NCBI GenBank assembly: GCA_027071315.1
Contig: JALSUP010000038.1
Location: forward strand, 1 to 64,000
Length of the DNA: 64,000 nt
Source of the DNA: Sulfurovum sp.
Lineage (GTDB): Bacteria; Campylobacterota; Campylobacteria; Campylobacterales; Sulfurovaceae
Direction: 5' to 3'
How positions within the stretch are numbered: the stretch's first letter is position 1; every line of letters starts with the position of its first letter. The translations under genes were made by a program, and so were the position numbers. Positions 9,874 to 19,600 of the stretch are shown piece by piece. The notes below the pieces were generated by a model that had not been told where the DNA came from, ran no database searches, and saw only the letters and a list, made by a program, of their open reading frames with translations.

Positions 9874-11199
9874 ATGATAGAGTCCAATAGAATAGAGTAC
9901 AAAGCTAAACTTACTGATGGTTTAGAAAAAGAGATAGTTGCTTTTTTGAATTATAAAGATGGTGGCGTTGTTTATATTGGTATTGATAGTTTGGGCAAGA
10001 GTATCGGTGTGGAAAATTGTGATGAAGTTCAATTGAAGATAAAAGATAGACTTAAAAATAATATTATTCCTTCTTGTCTGGGACTTTTTGATATTACTTT
10101 AGAGAAAAGAGATGAAAATGATATTATAAAAGTAATTATAGCAAGTGGAAGTGAAACACCCTACTATGTGAAAAAATATGGTATGTCTCCACGAGGTTGT
10201 TTTATTCGTTTGGGAAGTGCAAGTGAACCCATGAGCATAACGATGATAGAAGATCTGTTTTCTAAACGAACTCGAAACTCATTGGGTAAAATCAAATCAC
10301 ATAGACAAGACTTGACTTTTGAGCAATTAAAAATTTATTATGAAGCGAAAGGGTTAAAACTCAATGAACAGTTTGCTTCTAATTTAGAGTTGATTACAGA
10401 AGATGGTTCATTTAATTATGTAGCTTATTTAATGGCCGATAGTAATGGAACTTCTATAAAAGTTGCAAAATATGATGGTCTAAATAAAGTACATCTAATT
10501 GAAAATAATGAGTATGGTTATTGCTCTTTGGTAAAAGCAACAAAGAGTGTTTTAGATAAGTTGGAGCTTGAAAATAGAACAGCAACGCTTATTACTTCAA
10601 AAGAGAGGATCAATAAGAGGCTTTGGAACCCTTTGGCACTGAAAGAGGCTGTTATTAATGCTATTGTACATAATGACTATACCCATGAGCTTCCTCCTGT
10701 CTTTGAGATATATGATGATAGACTAGAGATAACTTCTGCAGGTGGTCTCTCTATTATAAAAAATAAAGAAAAATTCTTTCATGGTTTTTCTAATCCTATC
10801 AATAGAGAGATTATGAGAATCTACAAAGATTTAGATATGGTAGAACAGCTTGGTTCTGGCATGAATAGGATATTGACTTATTATAAAGAAGAAGATTTTA
10901 TATTTTATGAGGATTTCTTGAGAATGGTTTTTGTCTCAAATTATGATGAGATAGATAGTGGCTCAATGGGTGGCTCAATGGGTGGCTCAATGGGTGGCTC
11001 AATAGACTTGACAGCACGACAAAAAGAGATTATAGAGATAATAAAAGACAATAATAAAATAGGATATAGAACCCTAGCAGAAAAGTTAAATATAAATGAC
11101 TCTGCTGTAAAAAAACATCTTAATAATCTAAAGGAGAAGGGTGTTTTGAAAAGGGTAGGTGGAACTCGTGGATATTGGGCAATTTTAGATGTTAAATAA
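9874..11199 (+). CDS. AlbA_2 (Schlafen-AlbA-like) / ATPase-like C-terminal / winged HTH protein
   Basis: ESNRIEYKAKLTDGLEKEIVAFLNYKDGGVVYIGID (AlbA_2), NPLALKEAVINAIVHNDYTHELPPVFEIYDDRLEITSAGGL, C-terminal HTH. Confidence 0.85.
   Translation: MIESNRIEYKAKLTDGLEKEIVAFLNYKDGGVVYIGIDSLGKSIGVENCDEVQLKIKDRLKNNIIPSCLGLFDITLEKRDENDIIKVIIASGSETPYYVKKYGMSPRGCFIRLGSASEPMSITMIEDLFSKRTRNSLGKIKSHRQDLTFEQLKIYYEAKGLKLNEQFASNLELITEDGSFNYVAYLMADSNGTSIKVAKYDGLNKVHLIENNEYGYCSLVKATKSVLDKLELENRTATLITSKERINKRLWNPLALKEAVINAIVHNDYTHELPPVFEIYDDRLEITSAGGLSIIKNKEKFFHGFSNPINREIMRIYKDLDMVEQLGSGMNRILTYYKEEDFIFYEDFLRMVFVSNYDEIDSGSMGGSMGGSMGGSIDLTARQKEIIEIIKDNNKIGYRTLAEKLNINDSAVKKHLNNLKEKGVLKRVGGTRGYWAILDVK
10958..11003 (+). 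repeat. Intragenic 12-bp tandem repeat (GTGGCTCAATGG, about 4 copies) encoding GSMG repeats
   Basis: agtGGCTCAATGGGTGGCTCAATGGGTGGCTCAATGGGTGGCTCAATag. Confidence 0.95.
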
Positions 11200-12457
11200 A
11201 CTCAAACCAAAATCGGAATTTAGCCGTAATGTTCTTACGCTTATGACTGGTACAACTATCGCACAGACTATTCCTATGGCTGTTAGCCCTATTCTAACAA
11301 GGATTTATACGCCTGAAGATTTTGGTATTCTCTCCTTGTACCTGGCTCTTGTTGGTTTTATCTCAATAGTCATAACAGCAAGGTATGAGATGGCGATAGT
11401 GTTACCGCGAAGTGATGAAGATGCGATGAATATATTGGCACTTTCTCTCCTGATCACCGGGATACTGGTAGTTGTCGTTACACTTAGTATTTTATTGTTT
11501 AAAGATTTTATTTTAAATATTTTAAATGCACAGACCGTTGGGAACTTTATTTTTCTGATTCCTTTTTCATTGTTGCTTGCAGGTATTATTCAGACTTTTA
11601 ATTATTGGTCAAATCGAAAAGGGTATTTTGAAAATTTATCGAGTTCTCAAATTGTACAAAGTCTATCTATTGGAACTGCCCAACCACTCTTTGGTTATTT
11701 TTCTATAAATGGTGGACTTATTTTAGGAAATATATTAGGACGTACGCTTTCAGCATTTGTACTCGTTAATAAATTTTTGGAAAATGATAAAGAGCAGTTG
11801 CAAAATATTAGCAAAGACAACATGATGGTCCAAATGAAAAAATATAAAGTGTTTCCTTTGGTAAACTCTCTGCATGCTTTTAGTGATATATTAAGGTCAA
11901 GTGGCTCGGTAATGCTGATTTCATCTTTTTTCGGTGTATCAGTTTTAGGATTTTATGCACTTTCTTTACGTGTTTTACAAATACCTATTGGCATTATTGG
12001 CTCTGCTTTAGGGCAAGTGTTGTATCAAAAATTTACTACTTTACACAATGAAGATAAAAATCTTTACCCTTATGTAAAAAGTGTTGTCATAAAACTTTTT
12101 TTAATTGCAGTGCCAATATTTGGAATACTTTTTTTTATTACACCAGAACTATTTGCATTTGTGTTTGGTGAAAAGTGGCGAGTAGCAGGAGAATATAGTC
12201 AGTTACTTATTCCGTATCTATTTATGAACTTTTTGATTTCACCTATTAGTAATATACCAATCATATTAGGAAAACAAAAAGAGATATTTTATATTAGCTT
12301 GTTTGGTAATTTAATGTTTCTATTAGTCATTGTGGTAACAAGTAATTTGGAAATAGAAGAAGTGTTGTTATCTGTAAGCAGTACACAATTTATATTTTAT
12401 TGTTATGTTGGATATTGGTATAATAAAATTCTGCAGGAAGAGAATAATAATGAATAA
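11189..12457 (+). CDS. Wzx-type oligosaccharide flippase / polysaccharide biosynthesis membrane protein
   Basis: SRNVLTLMTGTTIAQTIPMAVSPILTRIYTPEDFGILSLYLALVGF; multiple TM segments. Confidence 0.85.
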   Translation: MLNKLKPKSEFSRNVLTLMTGTTIAQTIPMAVSPILTRIYTPEDFGILSLYLALVGFISIVITARYEMAIVLPRSDEDAMNILALSLLITGILVVVVTLSILLFKDFILNILNAQTVGNFIFLIPFSLLLAGIIQTFNYWSNRKGYFENLSSSQIVQSLSIGTAQPLFGYFSINGGLILGNILGRTLSAFVLVNKFLENDKEQLQNISKDNMMVQMKKYKVFPLVNSLHAFSDILRSSGSVMLISSFFGVSVLGFYALSLRVLQIPIGIIGSALGQVLYQKFTTLHNEDKNLYPYVKSVVIKLFLIAVPIFGILFFITPELFAFVFGEKWRVAGEYSQLLIPYLFMNFLISPISNIPIILGKQKEIFYISLFGNLMFLLVIVVTSNLEIEEVLLSVSSTQFIFYCYVGYWYNKILQEENNNE

Positions 12458-13193
12458 AAAGTATTGGATAGAGAGAGTTGGTAAATATGGACATACTGGA
12501 TGGAGTGATCAAGTTACATATATGTATGATCAGAGTATGAGACTTCATTTGGTTGCAAAAATTGTAAAAAAATATTTTCCAAACGGTGCTAATATCTCTT
12601 TGGATTATGGTTGTGGAAGTGGGGATTTTACAAATTTATTATCTACTTTTTCTAAGCAAACAATTGGGGTAGATTTGGCAGATGAGATAATAATTAGTGC
12701 TACTAAAAAATACAATGAAAAGAATATATCTTTTTATGGCACAGACAAATTTGAACTTAAATCAAATAAATATTCAATTATTACAGCTATAACTGTCTTT
12801 CAACATATACTTGAGGATAGAAAATTAATAGAATTGTTGCATAATATGAATGTAAATATGGAAGAGGATGGGGTTCTTATCATAATTGATAGTTATGGAG
12901 AAAATATAGAAAGTGATTATATGAAACAAAGAGAGTTTGAAGAATTTTTAAATTTATTAGAAAAAACAAATTTCGTACTATTTGAAACATATAATTTATA
13001 CCATCCTCAATTCTATCCTACAAAATTATTCAAAAAATATAGAAATAATTTTTTAATAAAAATTTTTAATAGATTGAAATTAATAAATTGGATTAAAAAA
13101 ATTTCTAGCTTTCTTGTATCTTATGATTCGCCAATAATTGTAGAAGAGAGTATTACAAAGCTACTTGTAGTTAAGAAGCAGATCAGGAAATGA
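12450..13193 (+). CDS. SAM-dependent methyltransferase
   Basis: SLDYGCGSGDFTNLLSTFSKQTIGVDLADEI motif I; likely start MNKKYWIERVGKYGHTGW at 12450. Confidence 0.8.
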   Translation: MNKKYWIERVGKYGHTGWSDQVTYMYDQSMRLHLVAKIVKKYFPNGANISLDYGCGSGDFTNLLSTFSKQTIGVDLADEIIISATKKYNEKNISFYGTDKFELKSNKYSIITAITVFQHILEDRKLIELLHNMNVNMEEDGVLIIIDSYGENIESDYMKQREFEEFLNLLEKTNFVLFETYNLYHPQFYPTKLFKKYRNNFLIKIFNRLKLINWIKKISSFLVSYDSPIIVEESITKLLVVKKQIRK

Positions 13194-14083
13194 AAAAGAT
13201 AGCAATTATAGGAAATAGCTATTTTGGTCATATCTTAACAAAGCAACTAAATGAATTTGATGATAAAAATAGATATATATTTTTTGATACAAATGAAAAA
13301 ATAGGTGATAAAATAAAATTTGCACTGTCTTTACCCAGTAACGATGTAGTCTATTCTATCAGTGCCTCTATTAGTGGTGGAGGAGCTTTGACCTTAGCTC
13401 TGAGATTTAACAAAAAAATAGTACAGCATTTTATCGGTAGTGATGTTTTAACTGCTATTGAAGATTATAAAAATAGTAGAATAAATCAAAAATTACTTAA
13501 TGCATCAAAATTTTTATGTGAAGTTGATTGGATACAAAAAGAGTTAGCAAATATATCAATAGAAGCAGACGTTGTTTCTATTGCAACTTATGATAGGAAT
13601 GTTGTACCAAAAGAGTTTGATAAATTTAATGTTTTGACATATATTAGCGAAGGTAAAGAGGAATTTTATGGTATATCTGATTTTATTAAATTAGCAAAAT
13701 ATTTTGATGATGTTATATTTAAAATTGCAGGAATAAAGAGTTATGCAAAAAAGTTACCCGATAATATTCATTTATTGGGTTGGGTAGATATGGATAAAGA
13801 GTTTCAAGAGTGTAGTTGTTATATTCGTAATGTGAAGCATGATGGTTTGGCATTTTCAGTTTTAGAAGCCTTAGTCTATGGTAGAGTAGTGCTTTATAAT
13901 TATAAATTTCCATATACAAATTATTTTTCTACTTTTGATGAGTTGAAAAAGAAATTTTCTGAGTTAAAAATGAATTTTGAAAAAAAAGAGCTTGGTGTAA
14001 ACTATGAGGCTATAGATTTTATTCGGCAGGAATACTCAAAAGAGAATGTTCTTGGAAATCTTGTTGAGATTTTAACCAACTAA
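13190..14083 (+). CDS. Glycosyltransferase-like protein (GT-B)
   Basis: 297 aa; KDGLAFSVLEALVYGRVVLY-like C-terminal motif (NVKHDGLAFSVLEALVYGRVV), ATGA overlap with upstream gene. Confidence 0.65.
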   Translation: MKKIAIIGNSYFGHILTKQLNEFDDKNRYIFFDTNEKIGDKIKFALSLPSNDVVYSISASISGGGALTLALRFNKKIVQHFIGSDVLTAIEDYKNSRINQKLLNASKFLCEVDWIQKELANISIEADVVSIATYDRNVVPKEFDKFNVLTYISEGKEEFYGISDFIKLAKYFDDVIFKIAGIKSYAKKLPDNIHLLGWVDMDKEFQECSCYIRNVKHDGLAFSVLEALVYGRVVLYNYKFPYTNYFSTFDELKKKFSELKMNFEKKELGVNYEAIDFIRQEYSKENVLGNLVEILTN

Positions 14084-14095
14084 GAGAAGTAAAAG

Positions 14096-15310
14096 ATGAA
14101 AAAAAATATATTAATCATATCTATATATTATCCACCCATCCAATCCATAGCGAGCAATAGAATTTATTCTTTTGCAAAGTATTTAGATAGAGATAAATAC
14201 AATATTTTTGTTCATACTTTAGATGATAGAAAATCTTTTCATAATGACTTGAAAGATGTCTTTGTCTCAAGGAGTACAAATAATGCACTTTTTAAGCCAC
14301 TCACTTTTTCAAAAAGAACAAATAAAATTGTACATTACTCCAAAGTTTGCTACAACATAATGGTGAAAAGATTTACTAAAAATATCTATCAATCCTGGAT
14401 AAATGAGAGTTTTAAACTTTTAAAGCTAAGGGTAAAAGAGGAGAATATTGACTTAATACTCTCCTCCTTCTCGCCTGATGCCTCACATCTTTTAGCACTG
14501 AAATTGAAAAAAGAATTTCCACATCTTAAATGGATAGCGGACATGAGAGATGAAATGAGTTGTAGTCCCTACATTGATACTGTAACTAAATCTCACTATG
14601 AAAAATTAGAACAACAAATTTTTAAATATGCTAATGCACTTACTTCTGTCTCAAAGCCTATTGTTGATGAGTTTCAATCTATCTGTCAAGAGAAGAATTT
14701 TCTTTTTGCCGAGATTCGAAATGGATATGATTTTCCTTTAGAAAAAAAAGAGACAATGAATGACACCCTTGTTTTAACTTATATGGGAAATTTTTATGGA
14801 GACATAAATCCCAATAATTTTTTTAAAGCCATGAAATTGTTTATGGGTAAACACAGTGATGCAAAAGTAAAAGTACAGTTGGTTGGGGTTAAAACACATT
14901 TTAAAATACCTAGTCTTTTGAGGGATATGATTGAGATAATACCTAGTGTTGACCATGAAAGTGCAGTTGAACTAATGAGGCAGAGTGATGCACTACTTTT
15001 AGTTCATCCAAGTAATGGGAGAAAAGGTGTCTTTACAGGGAAACTCTTTGAGTACTTAGGTGTGTTAAAGCCAATTATAGCACTTGTAGATGAAGAAGAT
15101 GTTGCAGCTAAACTCATTAGAGAATGCAATGCTGGGTATGTTTCTGATAATTCCAATATTGGAAAGATTGAAGCAAACATAGCGTTAATCTATGATGAGT
15201 ATATACAGAAAAAAGAAAGAATTTTTAATGTAGCACTAATCCAAAAGCATCATCGAAAACAACAAGTACAAAGACTAGCAGTTCTTATAGAGGAGTACCT
15301 TAATGGATGA
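14096..15310 (+). CDS. Glycosyltransferase family 4-like
   Basis: 404 aa; ISIYYPPIQSIASNRIYSFAKYL N-terminal, KGVFTGKLFEYLGVLKPIIALV C-terminal. Confidence 0.8.
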   Translation: MKKNILIISIYYPPIQSIASNRIYSFAKYLDRDKYNIFVHTLDDRKSFHNDLKDVFVSRSTNNALFKPLTFSKRTNKIVHYSKVCYNIMVKRFTKNIYQSWINESFKLLKLRVKEENIDLILSSFSPDASHLLALKLKKEFPHLKWIADMRDEMSCSPYIDTVTKSHYEKLEQQIFKYANALTSVSKPIVDEFQSICQEKNFLFAEIRNGYDFPLEKKETMNDTLVLTYMGNFYGDINPNNFFKAMKLFMGKHSDAKVKVQLVGVKTHFKIPSLLRDMIEIIPSVDHESAVELMRQSDALLLVHPSNGRKGVFTGKLFEYLGVLKPIIALVDEEDVAAKLIRECNAGYVSDNSNIGKIEANIALIYDEYIQKKERIFNVALIQKHHRKQQVQRLAVLIEEYLNG

Positions 15311-15986
15311 TTTAAAAAGAATGAGAGATTTTTATGACAGTAGAAAAAAAAATACGTGGTCAATCTTTAATTGTTATCCTTATTGGTTAGATTGTAAGCA
15401 GACAAGAACTTTGACTAATATATTGAAGTTGAGTAATTTAGAAAAAAGCACTTTTTTAGATATTGGAGCAGGAGAAGGAAATTTTTTATGTAAAATGCTT
15501 TCTCTTGGCATTCAATACAAAAATATTACAGCAATAGAATATTTGGAAGATCGATACAAAAAACTTATTGGAAAGTTACCACATATTAAAAGCATTAATG
15601 ATGATTTTCTTAAAGTGAAACTAGAAGGTACATATGATATTGTTACTCTTATGGCAGTTTTAACCTCTGTCACCGACAATGAGATAAGATATGCCATCTT
15701 TGATAAGGCATTAAACAGTATCTCTTCTAATGGAATGTTAATCTTATATGATTATTTTGATAACAGTGAGAAGTTTTTAAATGACGATTATAGAACATTG
15801 TCACTCACTAAAATAGAAGAGTTGGCAAAAAAGTATCATATAGAAGTATATAAAAATGTCTATATAAAAAGTAGATATGCAAAAGGGTTGTGCAAACTTA
15901 AATTACAATCATTGATACCATTGTTGGAGTCATTAAAAATATTTAATGATACATATCATTTTGTGGTGATAAAAAATGCAAAATAA
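15303..15986 (+). CDS. SAM-dependent methyltransferase
   Basis: TFLDIGAGEGNFLCKMLSLGIQYKNITAIE motif I. Confidence 0.75.
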   Translation: MDDLKRMRDFYDSRKKNTWSIFNCYPYWLDCKQTRTLTNILKLSNLEKSTFLDIGAGEGNFLCKMLSLGIQYKNITAIEYLEDRYKKLIGKLPHIKSINDDFLKVKLEGTYDIVTLMAVLTSVTDNEIRYAIFDKALNSISSNGMLILYDYFDNSEKFLNDDYRTLSLTKIEELAKKYHIEVYKNVYIKSRYAKGLCKLKLQSLIPLLESLKIFNDTYHFVVIKNAK

Positions 15987-17007
15987 ATATCTTATTTTGG
16001 GAGATGGTCGTAGCCCACATATTTTGAAATGGGTGAAAGAGTTGGTATTGTATTTTGATGTGTATCTCATTAGTCTAAATGGGGTAGCAGATGAAATTTT
16101 GGAATATATAAATAAAGATAATGTTTTTATTTTAAACGAGCATACCTCTGCTACAGGGGGAAATCACAAACTCATTTTTAAATTACTACAGATTAGAAAA
16201 CGTATAAAGCAGATTGAACCAGATTATATCAATGCACATTACCTCAGCAGCTATGGATTTTTAGGGGCGCTTAGTAAAAGTAGTGTAAAGAGTGTTACAT
16301 TCATTCAGTCAACTTGGGGAAGTGATGTTTTACTGGAACCTTTTTCAAATTTTATACGTAAATACATAGCAAAGTTTGCATTGCAAAAAGCAGATTTTGT
16401 AACTTCTGATTCTTGGTATATGGCTGATATTGTACATCAGTTTGTAGGAGAAAAGGAAACAATTGTCTTCCCTTTTGGTTTTGACAGAATAGGAGAGTCT
16501 AAGATGGAAAAAGAGAAACTTGTTTTTTCAAATAGAGCACTAAAAGATTTTTATAATATTCGAGACATTATAGAATGGTTTGAAAAGCACGCAGACGGGT
16601 ATCGTTTGATTATTGCAAATGAAGGCAAGGAGAAAAATAATTTAGAAATATTGGTAAAACAATTAGATTTATCTACCCGTGTTTTATTTGTGGGGTACCT
16701 ATTGGAAGAGGAACAAAAATTATATTACCAAAAAGCAAAATATTATATATCAATTCCGGACTCTGATTCAACGTCCGTCTCTTTATTGGAGGCTATGCAA
16801 TATGGCGCTATACCTATAGTGTCAAATATACTAGCTAACAGAGAATGGGTGTTAGATGGTGTAAATGGTATTTACTTTGACAGTAACAAAAAGTTAGATG
16901 AGATAAAGGTTGAAGAAGATTTTGCTAAAATAAATCAAAATATTTTAAAAAACAAAGCACTTTTCCCAAAGAGTATAAAAGACTTTGTTGCTAAGGTTAG
17001 AAGATGA
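15976..17007 (+). CDS. Glycosyltransferase family 4
   Basis: 343 aa; STWGSDVLLEP, SDSTSVSLLEAMQYGAIPIVSN donor-binding motif. Confidence 0.8.
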   Translation: MQNKYLILGDGRSPHILKWVKELVLYFDVYLISLNGVADEILEYINKDNVFILNEHTSATGGNHKLIFKLLQIRKRIKQIEPDYINAHYLSSYGFLGALSKSSVKSVTFIQSTWGSDVLLEPFSNFIRKYIAKFALQKADFVTSDSWYMADIVHQFVGEKETIVFPFGFDRIGESKMEKEKLVFSNRALKDFYNIRDIIEWFEKHADGYRLIIANEGKEKNNLEILVKQLDLSTRVLFVGYLLEEEQKLYYQKAKYYISIPDSDSTSVSLLEAMQYGAIPIVSNILANREWVLDGVNGIYFDSNKKLDEIKVEEDFAKINQNILKNKALFPKSIKDFVAKVRR

Positions 17008-18122
17008 AAAATATACTTTTTCATAGAACACATACAACACAAGATGAATTAGACGCGGTTGCAGATGCCATACGGTCAGGATGGTTAACTATGGGACCAA
17101 AGGTGATGGAGTTTGAAACATCTTTTAAGTCTTATATCGGAGCCAAGGAAGCAGTGATGGTAAACAGCGCAACGGCTGCATTACATCTTGCACTCAAGGC
17201 AATAGGATTACAAAGAGGGGATGAGGTTATCCTCCCTACCAACACATTTGTGGCTACTGCTGAAGTGGTAACATATTTTGATGCGATCCCTGTTTTGTGT
17301 GATATTGAATATGATACACATAATATAGATGTACAAAAAATAGAAGCACTTATGACTGAACGTACAAAAGCAATTATTCCTGTGCATTTTGCTGGACAGC
17401 CTTGTGATATGGATGAGATTTATACATTGGCTAAGCAATATAATTTAAAAGTAATAGAGGATGCAGCACATGCATTACCCTCTGCTTATAAAGGCATAAG
17501 GGTTGGAAGCCTTCCAAGTGATATCACCTGTTTTAGTTTTTATGCGACTAAAACACTTTCTACCGGAGAAGGTGGTATGGCAACAACAAATAATATCGAC
17601 TATGCTAAAAATATTAGTATTAACCGTTTACATGGGATAAGTAAGGATGTATGGGATCGATATAGTGGTGGGGGATGGGAATATGACATTGTTGATAATG
17701 GAAATAAATACAACTCTACAGATATCAATGCAGCATTAGGCTTAAGCCAACTAAAAAAGCTAGAATGGATGAGAGATAAGAGAGCAGACATTGCAAAACA
17801 ATATGATAAGGCATTTAATAATAAAATAGAAACACTTTTTATAAAAGAAGATAGAGAAACAAGTTATCATTTGTATGTCATTAAAGTAAACAATAGAGAT
17901 GAATTGTATAAGATATTGAAAGAGAAAGGTATAGGTACTTCTGTGCATTTTATCCCTATTCATAATCATAGTTATTACAAAAAAAAATATGACTATAAAT
18001 TAGAAGATTACCCTGTGGCTAATGATGTTTTTAAAAAGTCACTTTCTCTACCAATTTATCCTGATTTAAATGAGGATGAGGTTGATTATATTATAGAAAA
18101 TGTATTAGCTTATGCCAAGTAG
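17004..18122 (+). CDS. DegT/DnrJ/EryC1/StrS aminotransferase (ArnB/PseC-like nucleotide-sugar aminotransferase)
   Basis: HTTQDELDAVADAIRSGWLTMGPKVMEFE, NSATAALHLALKAIGL, CFSFYATKTLSTGEGGM. Confidence 0.85.
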   Translation: MKNILFHRTHTTQDELDAVADAIRSGWLTMGPKVMEFETSFKSYIGAKEAVMVNSATAALHLALKAIGLQRGDEVILPTNTFVATAEVVTYFDAIPVLCDIEYDTHNIDVQKIEALMTERTKAIIPVHFAGQPCDMDEIYTLAKQYNLKVIEDAAHALPSAYKGIRVGSLPSDITCFSFYATKTLSTGEGGMATTNNIDYAKNISINRLHGISKDVWDRYSGGGWEYDIVDNGNKYNSTDINAALGLSQLKKLEWMRDKRADIAKQYDKAFNNKIETLFIKEDRETSYHLYVIKVNNRDELYKILKEKGIGTSVHFIPIHNHSYYKKKYDYKLEDYPVANDVFKKSLSLPIYPDLNEDEVDYIIENVLAYAK

Positions 18123-18129
18123 AGAAAAA

Positions 18130-18597
18130 ATGAAAATACTAACAATACTGGGTGCAAGACCCCAGTTTATAAAAGTTGGAAGTATAAGTCGTGAGATAGC
18201 TAAATATGATGAAATAGATGAAGTTATTGTACATACAGGACAACATTACGCTGCAAACATGAGTGACGTTTTCTTTGGTGAGATGAAGATACCTGAGCCT
18301 GATTACTCCCTTGGCATTGGTGGGGAAAACCACGGTGCAATGACTGAACAGATGATAGAAAAAATAGAAAAGGTGTGCTTGCAAGAGGAACTTTGTATTA
18401 CACTTAGAGATGAGACGGAGTGGGTTGAGTTAGTAGAGCATGGTTTCAATGTGTTGGTTGGGGCAAAGAAAGAGAAGATACTTGCTGCCTATAAAAAGTA
18501 CATAAAGAGGAAAATAGAAAATAGAAAATTAAATTTATATGGAAATGGTGAGGCAAGTAAGATTATTGTAAAAAAACTTTTGGATTTTAATGCATAA
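18130..18597 (+). pseudogene. UDP-N-acetylglucosamine 2-epimerase family (WbpI/WecB-like) with large in-frame internal deletion
   Basis: N-terminus MKILTILGARPQFIKVGSISREIAK...VHTGQHYAANMSDVFFGEM joins directly to C-terminal motif CITLRDETEWVELVEHGFNVLVGA; about 155 aa against about 360 expected. Confidence 0.8.
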
Positions 18598-19600
18598 GAA
18601 GATATCCATCGTTATCCCTGTATTTAATGAAGAAAACTATATCAGTACCTGTATTCATTCAATACTGGCATCTGATTACGACAAAGAAAAGATGGAATTG
18701 CTGCTTGTTGACGGAGGGAGTAGTGATAAGACCATTGAAATCATCACCCGGTATCAGCAGAGGTATGCTTTTATCAAACTGTTGCACAATCCACAAAAGA
18801 TCGCTCCCGTAGCTATGAATATAGGGATCAACGCATCAACCGGGGATTTTATATTTATCATCTCCGCACATGCTGTGTATGCAGAAGATTATTTCGTTAA
18901 ACTGGTGCAGCAACTTCAAAACTTGGATGCCGACTGTGTGGGGCCGGTATTGACGACGGAAGTAAAAAACAGAACAAAAGTTTCTATGTCCATTAAAGAA
19001 GTACTCTCCCATAAGTTCGGCGTTGGAAGTACATTTAGAAGTGCGATAAATCTCACAAAGCCTGTAGAGGTAGATACCGTGCCTTTTGGATGTTACAAAA
19101 AAGAGGTGTTTGAAAAGTATGGCCTGTATGATGAACGTTTGGTGCGTAATCAGGATATAGAACTCAATAAGCGTATTATCAACGGTGGAGGGAAGATCTA
19201 CCTGATACCAGATGTAAAATGTACCTATTATGCGAGGGAAACATTTTCAGAATTGGCCAAAAATAACTTTCAGAATGGCAAATGGAATATATTGACCGCT
19301 TACTATGCCAAAAGTTTCAGGGCTTTGAGTCTCAGACATTTTATTCCTCTGTTTTTTGTATTGTCCCTTATACTTCCTTTTTTTGCCTCTTTGATTGACA
19401 GCAGATTTCTGTGGTTTAGTGTGGTCTCATTGTTAAGTTACCTCACTTTGGTTATAATTTTAAGTTTAAAAATGAAGAATACTTATAATAGCGTAGGATA
19501 TTTGATCTTAAGCTTTTTGACACTGCATCTCTCTTATGGGGCAGGGTCGATCATGGGTATTTTTTCTGTGATCAAAAAAATCATTAAAGGTAATGTGTGA
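18590..19600 (+). CDS. Glycosyltransferase family 2
   Basis: ISIVIPVFNEENYISTCIHSILASDYDKEKMELLLVDGGSSDKT. Confidence 0.9.
   Translation: MHKKISIVIPVFNEENYISTCIHSILASDYDKEKMELLLVDGGSSDKTIEIITRYQQRYAFIKLLHNPQKIAPVAMNIGINASTGDFIFIISAHAVYAEDYFVKLVQQLQNLDADCVGPVLTTEVKNRTKVSMSIKEVLSHKFGVGSTFRSAINLTKPVEVDTVPFGCYKKEVFEKYGLYDERLVRNQDIELNKRIINGGGKIYLIPDVKCTYYARETFSELAKNNFQNGKWNILTAYYAKSFRALSLRHFIPLFFVLSLILPFFASLIDSRFLWFSVVSLLSYLTLVIILSLKMKNTYNSVGYLILSFLTLHLSYGAGSIMGIFSVIKKIIKGNV

Noticed and set aside
9874-11199. AlbA_2 protein as part of a new defence system
   Set aside because: Only one gene, with no nuclease, toxin or partner nearby; surrounded by glycan biosynthesis genes.
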